From assembly GCF_021869535.1 (NCBI RefSeq), contig NW_026262604.1, forward strand, positions 56,754,247 to 56,818,246: a stretch of DNA of 64,000 nucleotides. Direction: 5' to 3'. Position numbers and translations under genes: made by a program. Below are positions 1 through 13,364 of this stretch, one piece after another; position 1 is the stretch's first letter, and each line of letters starts with the position of its first letter. This DNA comes from Mytilus californianus. Its lineage: Eukaryota > Mollusca > Bivalvia > Mytilida > Mytilidae. The notes beneath the pieces are model-generated. The model had not been told where the DNA came from and did not search any database. It saw only the letters and a program-made list of their open reading frames with translations.

Positions 1-786
1 ACATTGAGCTGCAAAAGTTTCTTATCATCTACATCCGATTTCACCTGGATAGATGCACGCTTGATAAAGCTAGTTAGTCTAGCGAAATATTGCGTTTATT
101 TTCATCATTTTGTAAATATTTTAAACATTCTTATATTTACATACTAAATAGTGTGTTAAAATTACATTGTTAGGCAATCTATAATTTTATTTGTGTAATT
201 GAATTAATCTCTGTACTGATTAATCCACACTCCCTTAGTTTTGTATGTCATGTGCTGCTATTTATAGGCACTTATATATATATATATATATATATATATA
301 ACGACAAAACATTTTCATATTATTAATGTATGTTCTAAACAAAAATATTTTTATCAGTATTCATTGAAGAGATGTATTTATAACAAACGATAGGGAATGG
401 TAGTTTGCACTAGTTAATATCCGGGTATTTATCATGTTTATAGATCGGTACAAACCCAAAACGAAAGTTACGTGTGCAAAATTTAGGCGAAAGCAATACA
501 TCGGAATGACCTCAGAATGTTTAGAAGATGTTTTTGACTGATATCTATTTCATATTCAAATAAAGGTTTCTGGACTTTAAATTGAGTTTCCAGATTTTTA
601 ATATTACAAATCATGAGTGATTCATTCTGTATACAAACAAGAATAAATCAGTTGTTTTGCCAAGCATGTAACAATTCACAATTTAAAGTATTAGTATCTG
701 AAAACAGGAAATATATACAGATGTTGACACATCCAAAATTGCACACAACTCATCATAGTTTAGCCGCTAACCAAATATCTGTTTAC
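1..786. other. AT-rich stretch, no gene seen
   Basis: No coding region or repeat that I recognise. A (TA)n microsatellite of about 28 bp lies at 273-300. The only frames are short, and neither their composition nor their motifs suggest a gene. Confidence 0.5.
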
Positions 787-3700
787 TCACCTTGAAATTA
801 GTTGTTATGAAATAAATCTTTGCACAAACATAATTTGACGAAAAAAGTAGTTGAACATCATTGACACAATAACCCACAAACACAATAAAACCAGAATATT
901 TTTTTATCAGCCTACATAAGTTGTTCAACAATAGACCAGAACATAACACTAAAACATTCAGAGTCAAATTGTGAATACATTGGAGTGACTTCATCAAATT
1001 GATATTTTTCATCTACAACAATATTAATAAAACGACAAAAACAATCATAAATAACAACAAAAACAACAACAAAAACAACAAATGGCGATTTTCCTGAAAT
1101 TTACATTAAAGGATCAAACACATGTTTTCTTAAGATTTCACTTTTCTGAAAAACCTCTAATTCCCATTTACTTGTTTTGCGCATAAATGTATCACGTCAA
1201 ATTTGACATAGGGTTACATACATGAAGGAAACGAAAGTAGTTTCGGCACTATTTTCTATCGATGTGTGAACCATTGAAAACATAAAAATTATTGTATTGT
1301 TACTACTGCAATATGACGTATTACACTGTTATTACAAAATGTACATTTATATTCATTATCTTACAGTGGCATTGTTGTTTGATCTTACAAGTGATTCGAC
1401 CGAAACCTTTCGAAAATCAGTTCGTTTGTGATGTAACAAAAAAACAAACCAATGAAACGTTTTATAGCTTACTATTCAGGATTGAGTTTTGCTCATTGTT
1501 GAAGGTCCTTCTATCCTCAGTAGGTGTGAATGTTCTTGTCAATTGATCTAGACTGATACTTGTCTCATAAGTAATTCAATCTTACATTTTACATTAACAA
1601 TGTCAGACTACAGCAAACAATCGCAAACCTTTGGGATACATATATTCTTAATTATTCTGATGTTTTAAGTATTATCACTTGGCAAGTTATAATTTGCGTG
1701 GTTGGATAGAGAAATGTGATTTATTAACAAGAATTTCCCAAAAGTTAATTGTAGGTTTGCTTGTTACTTATTAATTAAATTGTGAATCAGTGTATTACTA
1801 ATTTTGCTTTTAAAATCAACGTCAAAGAAACAAAGAACCTACATGTACGTAACCAATTTGATATTCTTTTTAATCGCCCTGAGATTAGTTTTTAGGAAAT
1901 AAATCTTGGCACAAACCTAATTTGACGAATTATTTAAAAACTGTCAGTTGCACGTCATTGATACAACAATTTACCAACACAATCAACCAGAGTAGTTTCT
2001 TTTAGCGGTCAACTTTATGTTTTCAACGATAGACAAGTGCATAACACTAAAACTTTAAGAGTCAAATTGTGAATACATTGAAGAGACTTTATCAAATTGA
2101 GATTTTAAACCTACAACAATATCATTAAAACGACAAAAACGACAATATAAACTAACAACCAAAAACAACCATATAAACCAATAACCAAAAAAAGCAAGTG
2201 GCGATGTTCCTGACAGGTATAGGATTAAAAACATGTTTTCTTAAAATTTCACTTTTCCTGGATCCCCGGATTTCTATTAACTTGTTTTGCGCATAAATGA
2301 ATCACTTGAAATTTGGTATAGTGTTCACATATATGAATGTAACGAAAGTAATTCCAGCACAATTGTCAATCGATGTGTAAACCAAGAAAAAACACAAAAA
2401 TCATTGCAATGTAACTACTGCAATATGGCGTATTACACTGTAATAATGTACATTTATGTTCTTAACTTTACAGTGCCATTGTTGTATGACCTTACATGTG
2501 ACTCGACCGAAATAATGATCTCGGACTCTAGTTTCCTTGATAAAATCAGACCGTTTGTAATGTTACAAAAAACAAACCAACAAAACTTTTTATACCTTAC
2601 TATTCAGAATGAGTTTTGCTCATTGTTGAAGGTCCTTCTATCCTCTGTAGGTGTGAATGTTCTTGTCAAATGATCTAGACTGATACTTGTCTCATAAAAA
2701 ATTCAATCTTACATTTTTCATTAACAATGTCAGACTACAGCAAACAATCGCAAACCTTTTGGGATACATATATTCTTAATTATTATGATGTTTTAAGTAT
2801 TATCATTTGCAAGTTATAATTTGCGTTGTTGGATAGGGAAATGTGATTTATAAACAAGAAATTTCAAAAAAGTTGATTGTAGGTTAGCTAGTTACTCATT
2901 AATTAAATGGTAAATCGGTGTATTACTAATTTTGCATTTAAAATCTACGTCAAAGAAACAAAGAACCTACATGTATGTAAGCAATTTGATATTCTTTATA
3001 ATCGCCCTGAGATTAGTTTTTAGGAAATAAATCTTGGCACAAACCTAATTTGACGAATTAATTATAAAACTGTTAGTCGCACGTCATTGATACAACAATA
3101 TACCAACACAATCAACCAGAGTAGTTTCTTTTAGCGGTCAACTTTATGTTTTCAACGATAGAAAAGTGCATAAAACTAAAACTTTAAGAGTCAAACTGTG
3201 AATACATTGAAGAGACTTTATCAAATTGAGATTTTAAATCTACAACAATATCATTAATACGACAAAAACGACAATATAAACCAACAACCAAAAACAACCA
3301 TATAAACCAACAACCAAAAACAACCATATAAACAAACAGCCAAAAATACCAAGTGGCGATGTTCCTGACAAATATAGGATCAAAAACATATTTTCTTAAA
3401 ATTTCACTTTTCCTGGATCCCCGGATTTCTATAAACTTGTTTTGCGCATAAATGTATCACTTGAAATTTGGTAAAGTGTTCACATATATGAAGGTAACAA
3501 AAGTAGTTCCAGCACAATTGTCAATCGATGTGTAAACCAAGCCAAGCACTAACATCATTGCAATGTAACTACTGCAATATGGCGTATTACACTGTACTAA
3601 TGTACAGTTATGTTCTTAACTCTTCAGTGACAATGTTGTATGATCTTACATGGACTCGACCGAAACAATGATCTTGGACTTTAGTTTCCTTGATAAAACA

Positions 3701-3925
3701 GATCGTTTGTGATGTTACAAAGAAACAAACCAAAGAAACTTTTTATACCTTACTATTCAGAATGAGTTTTGCTCATTGCTGAAGGGCCTTCTATCATCTG
3801 TAGTTGTTAATGTTCTTGTCAATTAATCTAGGTTGATACTTGTCTCATTAAAAATCAATCTTACATTTTACATTAACAATGTCAGACTACAGCAAACAAT
3901 CGCAAACCTTTGGGATACATATATT
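787..3925. repeat. three tandem ~1.1-kb units
   Basis: Three diverged copies lie head to tail at about 787-1874, 1875-3000 and 3001-3925. Each opens with a block reading 'gaaataaatctt' then 'cacaaac' and 'taatttgacga' (794, 1898, 3024 region). Each continues through 'tgaatacattg' and a run of 'acaacaa' motifs, and reaches 'cttgttttgcgcataaatg' (about 1171, 2281, 3436). Copies 1 and 2 keep overlapping short frames ending in similar residues (SSVGVNVLV). Copy 3 has lost this frame, so I do not call a gene. In copy 3 the acaacaa segment holds a further 26-bp tandem expansion near 3277-3350. A duplicated noncoding segment or a decayed element is the most likely reading. Confidence 0.7.
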
Positions 3926-5690
3926 CCTAATCATGCCTCCCTTTTAACGGAAGGATATCCAATGTTTTGGTTTCGTATTCTTCTTATTCTTGTTCTGAAA
4001 CAGAGTTATCCGGGCCAGATAATTTCATCCTTTGACAAATGCCTGCATAACCCAAAGCCGTTGTGTCACGTATCATTGAATAAGACTTCTGACCTTGACC
4101 CTTGACCTTGCTTTCAAATCATTGGTTTAAGGAATATGTTAAGTTATCCAAAAACCGTCTGTAATCGTGATTGTAATAGCAAGACAGTTTTAGCTTTGTT
4201 CCCGGTTATGATGCACGGCTTATCTCTACATCTGTACAGATTTCCAATCCTTTCTAATATATATTTTTCAAAGTCACATGCACTTGACTAGACCTTTCTA
4301 TTGCACCATAGACTTTAGGATGTGTATGTTTAATGCTCCGATCCCTTGTGACTTAAATTGTTAAATGAATCGACACCTCAAATTCAGATCTCAACATATT
4401 ACCAGTGCATGCTATGAGTATTCTTATTAATTATGACATGGAAAACCCATTCCAGTACGCCATGTGCTCATTTACCATCGTGATGGGGAATATACACTTA
4501 TATATTTTAGCTAACAGTTTCACTTAAATAGCTTATAGACTTTTTTCGCATGTATTCAGGCCAACTAAACCATTGATTTGTTTTGAACACCTTAAATTGT
4601 ACTTTCTATTTTAAATTAAATATACGTGACTTACAATCATTATACCGGCAACATTTGAAGCAAATCTGCAACATATTACGAGGGATATTGGTTGACCTGG
4701 TTAATTAATTCTATAGGACTGAAACAAGTGTCTCCTATGCTACGGTTGATTTACTTTGAAAATATCACCAACAACATCGGGAAAATATAGGACAAGGTGA
4801 ATGTGATAACCCAAATATACAACATTTGGCTTGAAACAAAGGAATAGTATTCATATCATATATACGCACAGCTATAACACTTTCAGATATCTGACACATC
4901 CCCCAACCTATAACTTTAAACAAGTCTTAATGGTACACAGACTACAAATGAAGCATCAAATTTAATATACTTAATTATTTCAAGGATAAACCACTTTTGA
5001 TTGACATGTCAAAAAGTTTTTAACAAACATTGTCATTAAAAATAAAGAAATAAAATATTTTGCAATGCCCAAAATAAGTTGATGCACAGAATGTAGTCGT
5101 GTTTCGCAATCTACATAGCAAATCGATATCAATTCCCCAAAATACACAACAAATTGATTTAACGACAACAGTTTGATAAAAATACGTGGTAAGATTACCA
5201 ACGAGACAGCTATCCATTTAAGACTGACGAACACAGAATGTAAACATTTGCAATTTACCGTACGATCTTCAGCAATGAGCAGCAAAACCAATACCAAATA
5301 ATAAGACTGTATAAGTCCACGATACAAAAACAAAAAAACACAATAATCCATTTATTCTCGTTTTTTAAAATTATATTTCCCTTAAAATACGAATCTTTTT
5401 TTACTACCTGCTGGTTGAATAATACTCCCATAATACATAGGTTTAAATTTGTTTTCTTTTATCGAGGGAGCTGTTGGCTGTATATTAAGTTAAAGATAGG
5501 TTATACATTGTGTCCGATCAAAAACAACATTCATCAACTCATCTCCCTCAAATATAGACTTTAATTGATTAAAGTTAATGCATATATCAATATTTTTAAT
5601 CGAGGACACTTTTTTTTTCTTACTGAGCAACACAATATATGAAAACAAAGTTCATAAGAATAAAACGTTATGCAGCTTGTCATAATATTA
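3926..5690. other. no gene or known repeat seen
   Basis: AT-rich sequence with only short frames. The 90-residue frame ending near 4105 starts inside the end of tandem copy 3 and has no recognisable domain. The minus-strand frames at 4980-5351 are low-complexity hydrophobic translations of AT-rich DNA. I see nothing supportable here. Confidence 0.4.
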
Positions 5691-6345
5691 ACAAAATACG
5701 GTTTCTACTGCCTCATGCAAAGTGGACCGTAGATGGATTTGGCTATAATTTTTAGGTCCTTTTTGTTCATACAAATACTTATTCAATTGTGTTGGTTTGT
5801 ATACATGCTTCGGTTTGAAGTATCGGCTTTGAGCGTTCCTGATGAAGGTAAATCCGGAAAAGCGCGTCGGATGCATGCAATTTATAAATATATTGTTTTC
5901 CTTTTTTTACAGACTCTGCTAGTTGAAAATGAGTCCCTCAGGGTATCATCAGCTCAATAGTCAGTACTCGGTACTGACATAATTCATAACAAGCATTTCT
6001 TAAATTGTCCGTTTATACATATATAAATTATAAGAAGCTAAGGTTTCAACTTCTTTAGGCAAAGTTGATCTGAGATGGATTTGGCTGTGTTTTTATTGTT
6101 CAGACAGCTCTTCAATACTTTCTGTTTTTATACATCCTAAGCTTTGAAATATTCGGCTTTGAGCGTTCTTGATGAAAGTAAGTCCAGAAAAGCGGTGCGG
6201 ATGCATGAAATTTATCATGCGTTGTTTTCCATTTTAACAACACTGGGTCGATACCTTTGCTGGTGGACTGTCAGTCCCCAATGTTATCATCAGCTCAGTA
6301 GTCAGTATTTTGGTACTAGCATGATTCATAACAAAAATATTTTAA
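5690..6345 (+). repeat. dispersed repeat, two adjacent copies
   Basis: Two diverged copies at about 5690-5985 and 6036-6345 share, in order, 'atggatttggct', 'ggctttgagcgtt', 'gatgaa', 'tccag/cggaaaagcg', 'ggatgcatg', 'atcatcagctca' and 'tagtcagta'. The second also has the start block 'ggcaaagttgatctgag'. Partial further copies occur near 6508-6560 (start block only) and 8900-9000 (ending 'ggctttgagcgttcctg'). This is a dispersed family, so the short frames across it are not genes. Confidence 0.7.
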
Positions 6346-6377
6346 GTTGTTCTTTTATGAATTTATAAATTATTAAA

Positions 6378-6492
6378 AAATATCTAAAAAAACAGTAAAA
6401 GTAATATTAATAAAGACAAATGAAAGAATACTATAACACGTTATTAAGATGATAAACAACGTCAGTACGCAAAATCTATATTTCAAGACCAT
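6378..6492 (+). repeat. 115-bp duplicate, copy 1
   Basis: Nearly identical to 8050-8164. Both run from 'atatctaaaaaaacagtaaa' through 'gaatactataacacg' to 'tttcaagaccat'. Similarity stops abruptly on the right, where one copy continues 'attaaaaataatg' and the other 'cgtgtaagacaac'. Confidence 0.85.
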
Positions 6493-7384
6493 ATTAAAAA
6501 TAATGTTTTAGCTCCCTCAGACAAAGTTTACCTTAGATTTTTAAATTTTTATGTACTTATTGCTCGTAATGTATATATCAATTCCAGTTTTCGTGTAAAT
6601 AGATATCAAAACATTTTTCAGGGGTATATTATTAATGTGAATTGTATATTATGACAATTAATATCATAATCAAACAAGATTTACATTGCATTTTTATGCC
6701 TTTTAAAAAGGTTAAGGGGTAAAAGAAGAAACCCCTTTTAACTTTTTTTAGTGCAAACACTGTGGATTCTTTTAAATCCGCGACTACTAGTTTTCGTGGA
6801 TACATGAAAAATTGTATTTTCATTGATATATAATTTCGGGGTTTTGACAAATCTGTATACAAGCCTATAGAAAATGTTTGCTTCGTTGAACATTTAAATT
6901 CGTGGTTCACTTGTTCTCATGAAATTAAGTCAAACTAATATGCCACGAATAATAATAAATCCACAACATGATCTTTGTAGCTTCAAGAACAATACAGTAT
7001 AGTAGGAACTATAATTTGTATCTTCTATTAAAAAAAAACAGTTGAGATTGCTCAGGATGCAAAATGCGTTTGAAAATGACTAGGCAATTGTTGTGCTCTG
7101 AAATTTGATATACAGATTACTACTTTATAAATTGTAATAATTGTATTCCCCTGCAGATAAATAACAAGTTAACAGAACTTACCTTGAAAATTCTATAATG
7201 AGTAATGGGTAACCAATCATGTACAGTTATTTCTAAAAGTCAGATACATATATGTGGGTCAGTAAGAGTATATATCACAGTTTTATAATTTAATATACAC
7301 GCAAATGGAAAAAAAACCCCACTCGTTTTGTGTATATCTGTCTGTGCAAAGGAGATATAAATTGCATTCTATGCATTACAAATG

Positions 7385-7735
7385 GAAAAAAGTAAAATCA
7401 CAAAAATACTGAACTCCGAGGAAAATTCAAAAAGGAAAGTCCCAAATCAAATGGCAAAATCAAAAGTTCAAACACATCAAACGAATGGATAACAACTGTC
7501 ATATTCCTGACTTGGTACAGGCATTTTCTTATGTAGAAAATGGTGGATTGAACCTGGTTTTATAGCTAGCTAAACCTCTCACTTGTATGACAGTCGCAAC
7601 AAATTCCATTATATTGGCAACGATGCGTTAACAAAACAAACAGACACAATAGGTAAAAATGTCAAAAATAGGGGTACAGCAGTCAACATTGTGTTATCAT
7701 CTTAATCACTATGAAAACAAACAAATGTAACGAAG
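7385..7735 (+). repeat. dispersed repeat family R1, longest copy
   Basis: This is the fullest copy of a family recurring in the window. It begins 'gaactccgaggaaaattc', passes 'tggcaaaatcaaaa', 'aacaactgtcatattcctga', 'cttggtacaggcat', 'tatagctagctaaacctctc' and 'gacagtcgca', and ends 'aatcactatgaaaac'. A reverse-oriented copy lies at 13880-14215 and another forward copy at 40665-40985. Head-only fragments, each preceded by an A-rich tract, sit at 44640, 48310, 53216 and 56848. It is noncoding as far as I can see, and looks like a widespread mussel interspersed repeat. Confidence 0.75.
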
Positions 7736-7882
7736 AAGCACAAAAAGGCATACATCAAACTTAACATCCTCATTTTGCTTATATTATACGATTTTATTTA
7801 TCTATGTAAAATCCACCCATAAAGGATGGAAGGTTTTAAGTACTGGCGTAAAATCGCGCGTTTGAAATTCGCACAGGTAGAC

Positions 7883-8164
7883 ATGAACTAATTTTGTCGT
7901 TCAAAGTATGACGGGATACATAAGTACAGAGTCACGTCAAATGTATATCACAAAAAAACAGACTCAACAGTAAAAGTAATATTAATAAATAAAATAATTT
8001 TGTCGTTCAAAGTATGATGGGATACATAAGTACAGGGTCACGTCAAATGGATATCTAAAAAAACAGTAAAAGTAATATTAATAAAGACAAATAAAAGAAT
8101 ACTATAACACGTTATTAAGATGATAAACAACGTCAGTACGCAAAATCTATATTTCAAGACCATC
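7883..8164. repeat. local tandem duplication plus 115-bp duplicate, copy 2
   Basis: A block reading 'aattttgtcgttcaaagtat' then 'gggatacataagtaca' and 'gtcacgtcaaatg' occurs at 7890 and again at 8000. It is followed by two versions of 'acagtaaaagtaatattaat'. The second version leads into 8050-8164, the near-identical partner of 6378-6492. Confidence 0.8.
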
Positions 8165-9905
8165 GTGTAAGACAACTCTAAAAATTACAATGTAATCATT
8201 ACAGAATTTAAGAATACTAAGTAATATGCAATGTAATTTTGTGGACTATTTATTGTGTTTTGTTTTCCTTCTGGTCATGGTAAATTGTCTGTCATTCTAT
8301 ACTTACCTCTAACAATTTGTTATTGTTATTTGTTATTGCTCTTGTTTTTGAATTTTTGCCAGATATTCGGAATCCTCTTGTTTTATCCATGTAATGCCAT
8401 TAAATATTTTGCCCACTAACCCCTACTTTTCATTCCATAATTTGATTACATATAGTTTAAAAAGTCATCTTGGAAAATCTTATAAAATCCTTGTTATTTT
8501 TCATCGTTTTTGAAAGAAAAAAGGTGTCAATGTTAAATCTATGAAAAATCTAGAGAGAATTATTTCCCGCCAGATTTTCAATGGCTTATATCTCGAAAAC
8601 AAGCGCACGGACCCTTTATTTTTTTCTGCTTTTTTAGTTTCTTTATTTATATACTATCAATTTATAACAGTCTTTTAAAAATCATGTTATTTCGAAACAG
8701 AGTAGCGAACATCCTTAAGAGCCTGTTTATATTTACTGCTGTTGTACATTTCTCTATGCTACATGTGTACTCGCTTCGATTGACATACAAACGGGCGCAT
8801 CGTTCAGTATACCCAAAGACACGATTAACCCTTTTAGGTAATAATGCGTTCCTGTCGTATCATGAAAGGTGGTTGTTCATAGTTTGTTTTTATGTTCTTT
8901 TTGGTCATGAAGATCTACGGTTTTTATACATTCCTGACTTTCGAATATTCGGCTTTGAGCGTTCCTGTTGAAAGTAAATAAGAAAGCGCTTTAGAAGCAT
9001 TACATTAATAAGTGTTTTTTTTTTTTAATAGTCTCAGTTTGTCTTTTATGAATGTTGTGTATAGTTGATTTTTCTATAATTCCTGTTTTTATTAACAATT
9101 TGACCAGATTCAAAGCGATGTTAAGCTATATATGGTTAGGTCAGAGCTCCTGTGCTGACATAAAGTATCAGTGAGTGGTAATTTTCTGTAAAATAATTGT
9201 TTATAAATGTTACAATCATTTGAAACACTTACATATTTATATTCAAATGGACAATAGCTTTAGCAAGATTCGAACAAGTATTTGACATGTGACTGTCTCT
9301 GTTTCAAGGCTCGTGTTGTACAATTGTCAATAACAATTTTATTACTATTTTGATTTGTGCGACTACCATTGGTTGTTATTAAGATGGAACGGGCGTCTGG
9401 GGCACACAGTAATGTCTAATTTTAAGCACATGTGTATTGTTCCAGATTGTATGTTGAAATCTATGGGAATTTTTAGTCGAAATGGCATACTCCCTTGAGT
9501 GTCTGTAAAGCAGAACCCTTCGGTTGAAATGTAACTAACAAAAAGCAACAAATCTTATCAACGCCACAAGTGTGTTTTGAGGCTTATTAATGACTGCTTT
9601 CTACAATATGATGACATTGTAAGTGCAGCTAATTATATCACAACTATGTTACTAGCTGTGCATTATTTGTATCTACTAGAGGACACAAATAAGACACATG
9701 CACAGCTGTGCTAGATGTTGTTGCTTTTTGTTCCATCTTTAAAAGAACAATCTAGCATCATTACAAGCATTCAAATATCAAACGGCAACAAAAACGTATA
9801 AACATGCCATTTTAATTAAGCAATCTTAAAAATAAAGTCATTTTTTTAAATTTTGAAAAGAAGTAGTTTAATACCAAAAGCGAAAATGTCAAATGAACAG
9901 TTGAG
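8165..9905. other. no gene seen; one repeat relic
   Basis: AT-rich DNA. A fragment of the 5690-6345 family lies at about 8890-9030, inside a 95-residue frame that I therefore do not treat as a gene. The rest has no feature I can support. Confidence 0.4.
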
Positions 9906-9921
9906 ACTGCTATTCAATTTC

Positions 9922-10003
9922 TTAATTCGAGAGATGGCCCACGGTAAATGAGACATGTGTTAATTTTTTAATTCGAGAGATGGCCCACGGTATATGAGAC
10001 ACG
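9922..10003. repeat. short tandem duplication
   Basis: A ~40-bp unit is present twice in a row, reading 'ttaattcgagagatggccca' then 'cggta', 'atgagaca' and 'gtg', with only a few substitutions between copies. Confidence 0.85.
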
Positions 10004-10643
10004 TGATCAATTGTGGCTATTATATAATATGATAGATTACCTCTAAGTAAAGCTCAAGTATAAAATAACAGATATAACTAATACTCAACAGGCCTAATGA
10101 CTATTTCATGTATACATATTATATGACTGACACACGTGGACTGACATTATCTAGTATTCAGAACGCAACATCAATGCTCTGAAAAACGATTTTTACTTTA
10201 ATGTCATATACTGTACACTATGACAGATAATATCATCAAAGAATTTAGTGTGTTACTTTCTGATTTAGTGAACAAACTGAAAATAACTGATTGGTTCTTG
10301 TTACAGCAAGTAAAAATAAATATTTCAAGTATATTCAGATCGAAAAGAAGTTAACAATGAATACAATAAGTAAATTCTGCAAATTTGGTCGACCGAGATG
10401 AAAGTCGGACATTATGGACTTCAATTTAGAATAAAGCTACGAGGGGAAGTGATAGGGAAACAATTTGCTTTGCTACAATCAAACCACGTACCCTTCATAC
10501 GGATTTCAAGGAGTCTCCAATTTACCGAGAGCCTGAAACGCTCCTACATTTATCGTTCAAATTTCGATCGGATGAAACTATAAATTGGTATTAAGTATTC
10601 AACAGATTGATAACACTGCAGATATTAAAAAAGTGGCGGAAGA
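10004..10643. other. no gene seen
   Basis: A 61-residue frame at 10398-10583 has a real ATG and a less biased composition than its neighbours. It has no domain that I recognise and no repeats or conserved partner in the window. Confidence 0.35.
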
Positions 10644-11555
10644 TGCAAAGGGAAAATTCATTACTCATAAGTTGACAAGACACAGACAACTCCATGGGAA
10701 AAAATAAAGACAAAGAAAAAACAATACACAAAAAGTAAACGACTGAGCAAGACGAACCACCTCAAAATTAGGGTGAGTGCAGGTGCTCCGGAAGGGTAAG
10801 TATTACTTATTGAACATATATAAAGTGTTATTCTTTACAGTAATGCACTACAGCTTCCATAGTATATACTAGTTGTTGGAAGTCTGCACATATAGTATTG
10901 TATATATTATTTGTATATATTACATTTTTGTATTATTGTATGTTTGATGATGAGTTTATTCCCTACAAAAGATGAAGTTCCTTCAAACTCCCTAAGCACA
11001 GTAGTATAGAAAGGAAACGATATGGGGAATCCATCCATGACACAAAATCAGTATAGCAAAAAACACAAAAAACAAAGGAACAACGCTGTTATTGCTATTC
11101 TTTCTCTCAAAATCACAGTGAGGTCTTCAACGCGGAGCCACAAAAACCCCTCTTACCTCACTGCAAGTTTAAGACGGACCCTAGCACTGATTTGAGCGGA
11201 TTTCTTTGCAACCTGACATTCACGCCACGACTGAATTAAAGAACATTTACATGGAGAACTATCAATAAAATATTTGATAATATGTAACAAGAGATCTATA
11301 TCAAGTTTGTTATTTACAATTGTGTAACTTGCAGGATTTCTTTATATATTTGTTTGGTACTTTGCTCTAATCTTTTCTGTAAAAGAGAAGCAAAAGATAT
11401 CAAAGGGACATTTAAACTCGTAAGTCGAAAACAAACTGACAACGCCATGGCAAAAAAAGACAAACAGACAAACAACAGTACATAAAACACAACATAGAAA
11501 ACCAAAGACTAAGCAACAAAAACCCCACCAAAACTGGGAGTGATCTGCTATACAT
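10644..11555 (+). repeat. dispersed repeat family R2, two copies
   Basis: Copies at about 10644-10810 and 11383-11555 share the series 'cataagt', 'acaaactgacaacgccatgg' (or close variants), 'acaaacaacagtacat', and either the 'gtgctccggaagggtaag' ending (first copy) or 'accccaccaaaactggg' (second copy). A third copy is at 19185-19330. The sequence between the two (10811-11382) shows no gene. Confidence 0.7.
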
Positions 11556-13364
11556 GTGACACCCGTCGTTTTACTCCTATGAAATACGTTGATAAGTTAT
11601 GTAAGGTGATTATACATCACACAATAGCGGATTAGTAATTGACTCTTATCTAACCCTAAGACATCACCAAATTCTAGACCCTCGGTCATGTAAAAGTATA
11701 CCTTTATGTATTAGAGTTTGTAGAGCGTAAAATGTTCGTATAACTTAGATGTTGACGAGAGTATACTTAATGTTTCAGTTTATTTAAATTTGTTGTATAC
11801 ATGTATACATGTCCATGTGCGATATAAATAAGATGGTTTTAATATTTCATATAAAAGAATGATAATTTTGCTGAATGCTCTTATTGTTATAAAATTAATA
11901 TTTAGGTTGTTTAATGGTGAATTTATCTTCTCCTGAAACAAAAAAGTACCTAATTTGAACAGTAATTAATTTACATTTTTAGTATAAAGGTGCATTCACA
12001 AACAAAGTAAATGCTGTTTAATTACAACAATTTGAATTCAGTATATTCCTAACGATGTACTTTAATCTAACATATAGCATTTATATTTTATGACAATCGT
12101 GAATTATTTTATGTGCTTGTGATAATAAATATGTCACAAATCTGTCCACAACTGACATTGTTGACACTTGTATTGTTAACAGTATAACTCGCTTAATTTA
12201 TCAAAGACTGTACCGTTATACTTTGTTTTGTTATTTATAATCAGAATTTTTAATCTTTATTATATTTTTGTATCTGTTCAGGTAGAAAATTAAAAGTGTA
12301 ACTTTATTAAGTAAAATCAGGAGTCGTGTAATTTGTTAAATAATACAACAGTTAACGCCTTTTTTGTGTACGTAAATTAACATAAGGTACATGACATTAG
12401 TACCTGTTGATTTTTATTTTTGTTTTTTGTAATGTACTTTTTGTAGAGATTGTGACTTATTTTCCCGATGTGTAAAAACAAATTTAAATGCAATATGCGA
12501 AAGAATTAATAAGAGAAAAGGTAAAGGCCTGTAAAAAAATATCACTAAATATCACTTTAGAAAAAAAGCAATAAGGAAATTTAAGATATACCTCAGACTA
12601 CTTTAATTGTGTTATAGTAGTGTCATGATATACATGACTTGTACCTATAATTTGGCGCATTATAGAATTGTGGCATGCAACCGTGTACTGTAAAACAGTG
12701 GTCTTGCATATTTAAGACTCGGTCAGTTTTTCTAAGATCAATGATTGCAAACTGTATAAGGAGTATAGACTAGTTTAAATGAAGTCAAAAAATGGAACTG
12801 TAAAGTAAATACAAAGTTTAAAGATCTTGATCTTCATCATTTTCTGTAATATTGAATGTATTGTATGAACATATGTTATCAAGGATTTAATTTAGAATAG
12901 GCTTTTTATTGTCAATAAAATTAATGAATATTTTACAATGATCGGTTAGTACAGACGTACTTACGCTAGTTTAAAATTAAGAGCTGATGGTATTAAAGTT
13001 AATGACAAGGTTCTGTTTTAATTTACGAAAGAAAAAAATAATTTGATATATATTATTGAAGCTGATAACACGTTTTTATAGAAAGCCAAACATATCCAGA
13101 CAGATGTTCAATAGTTTATGTGAACTAGAATGTAGTTTTTTGATAAGTCTAATGAGGAACAGATTTTGTATTTCATAGCAACAAAGATTGACGTTATTTA
13201 ATACCATGGACTACTTTGTAAGAGAAACTGCTTTCTCCTCGTAATATTTATAGATAATTTCTTTTCTAATTATAAATACAAACATAATTATTACTTTTAA
13301 ATACTGTTTTTTAAAAATTCTGAATGCATTCAATTTGGAATATAATTCTATTTAGATAGGCTCG
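11556..13364. other. AT-rich stretch without recognisable features
   Basis: About 1.8 kb of AT-rich DNA lacking long frames and internal repeats. It lies immediately upstream of the decayed recombinase-like gene and could contain its lost upstream exons or flank, but I cannot identify any. Confidence 0.4.

Noticed and set aside
8684-8971. 95-residue plus-strand frame
   Set aside because: Its second half is a known dispersed repeat in this window (5690-6345 family), and there is no domain in the first half.
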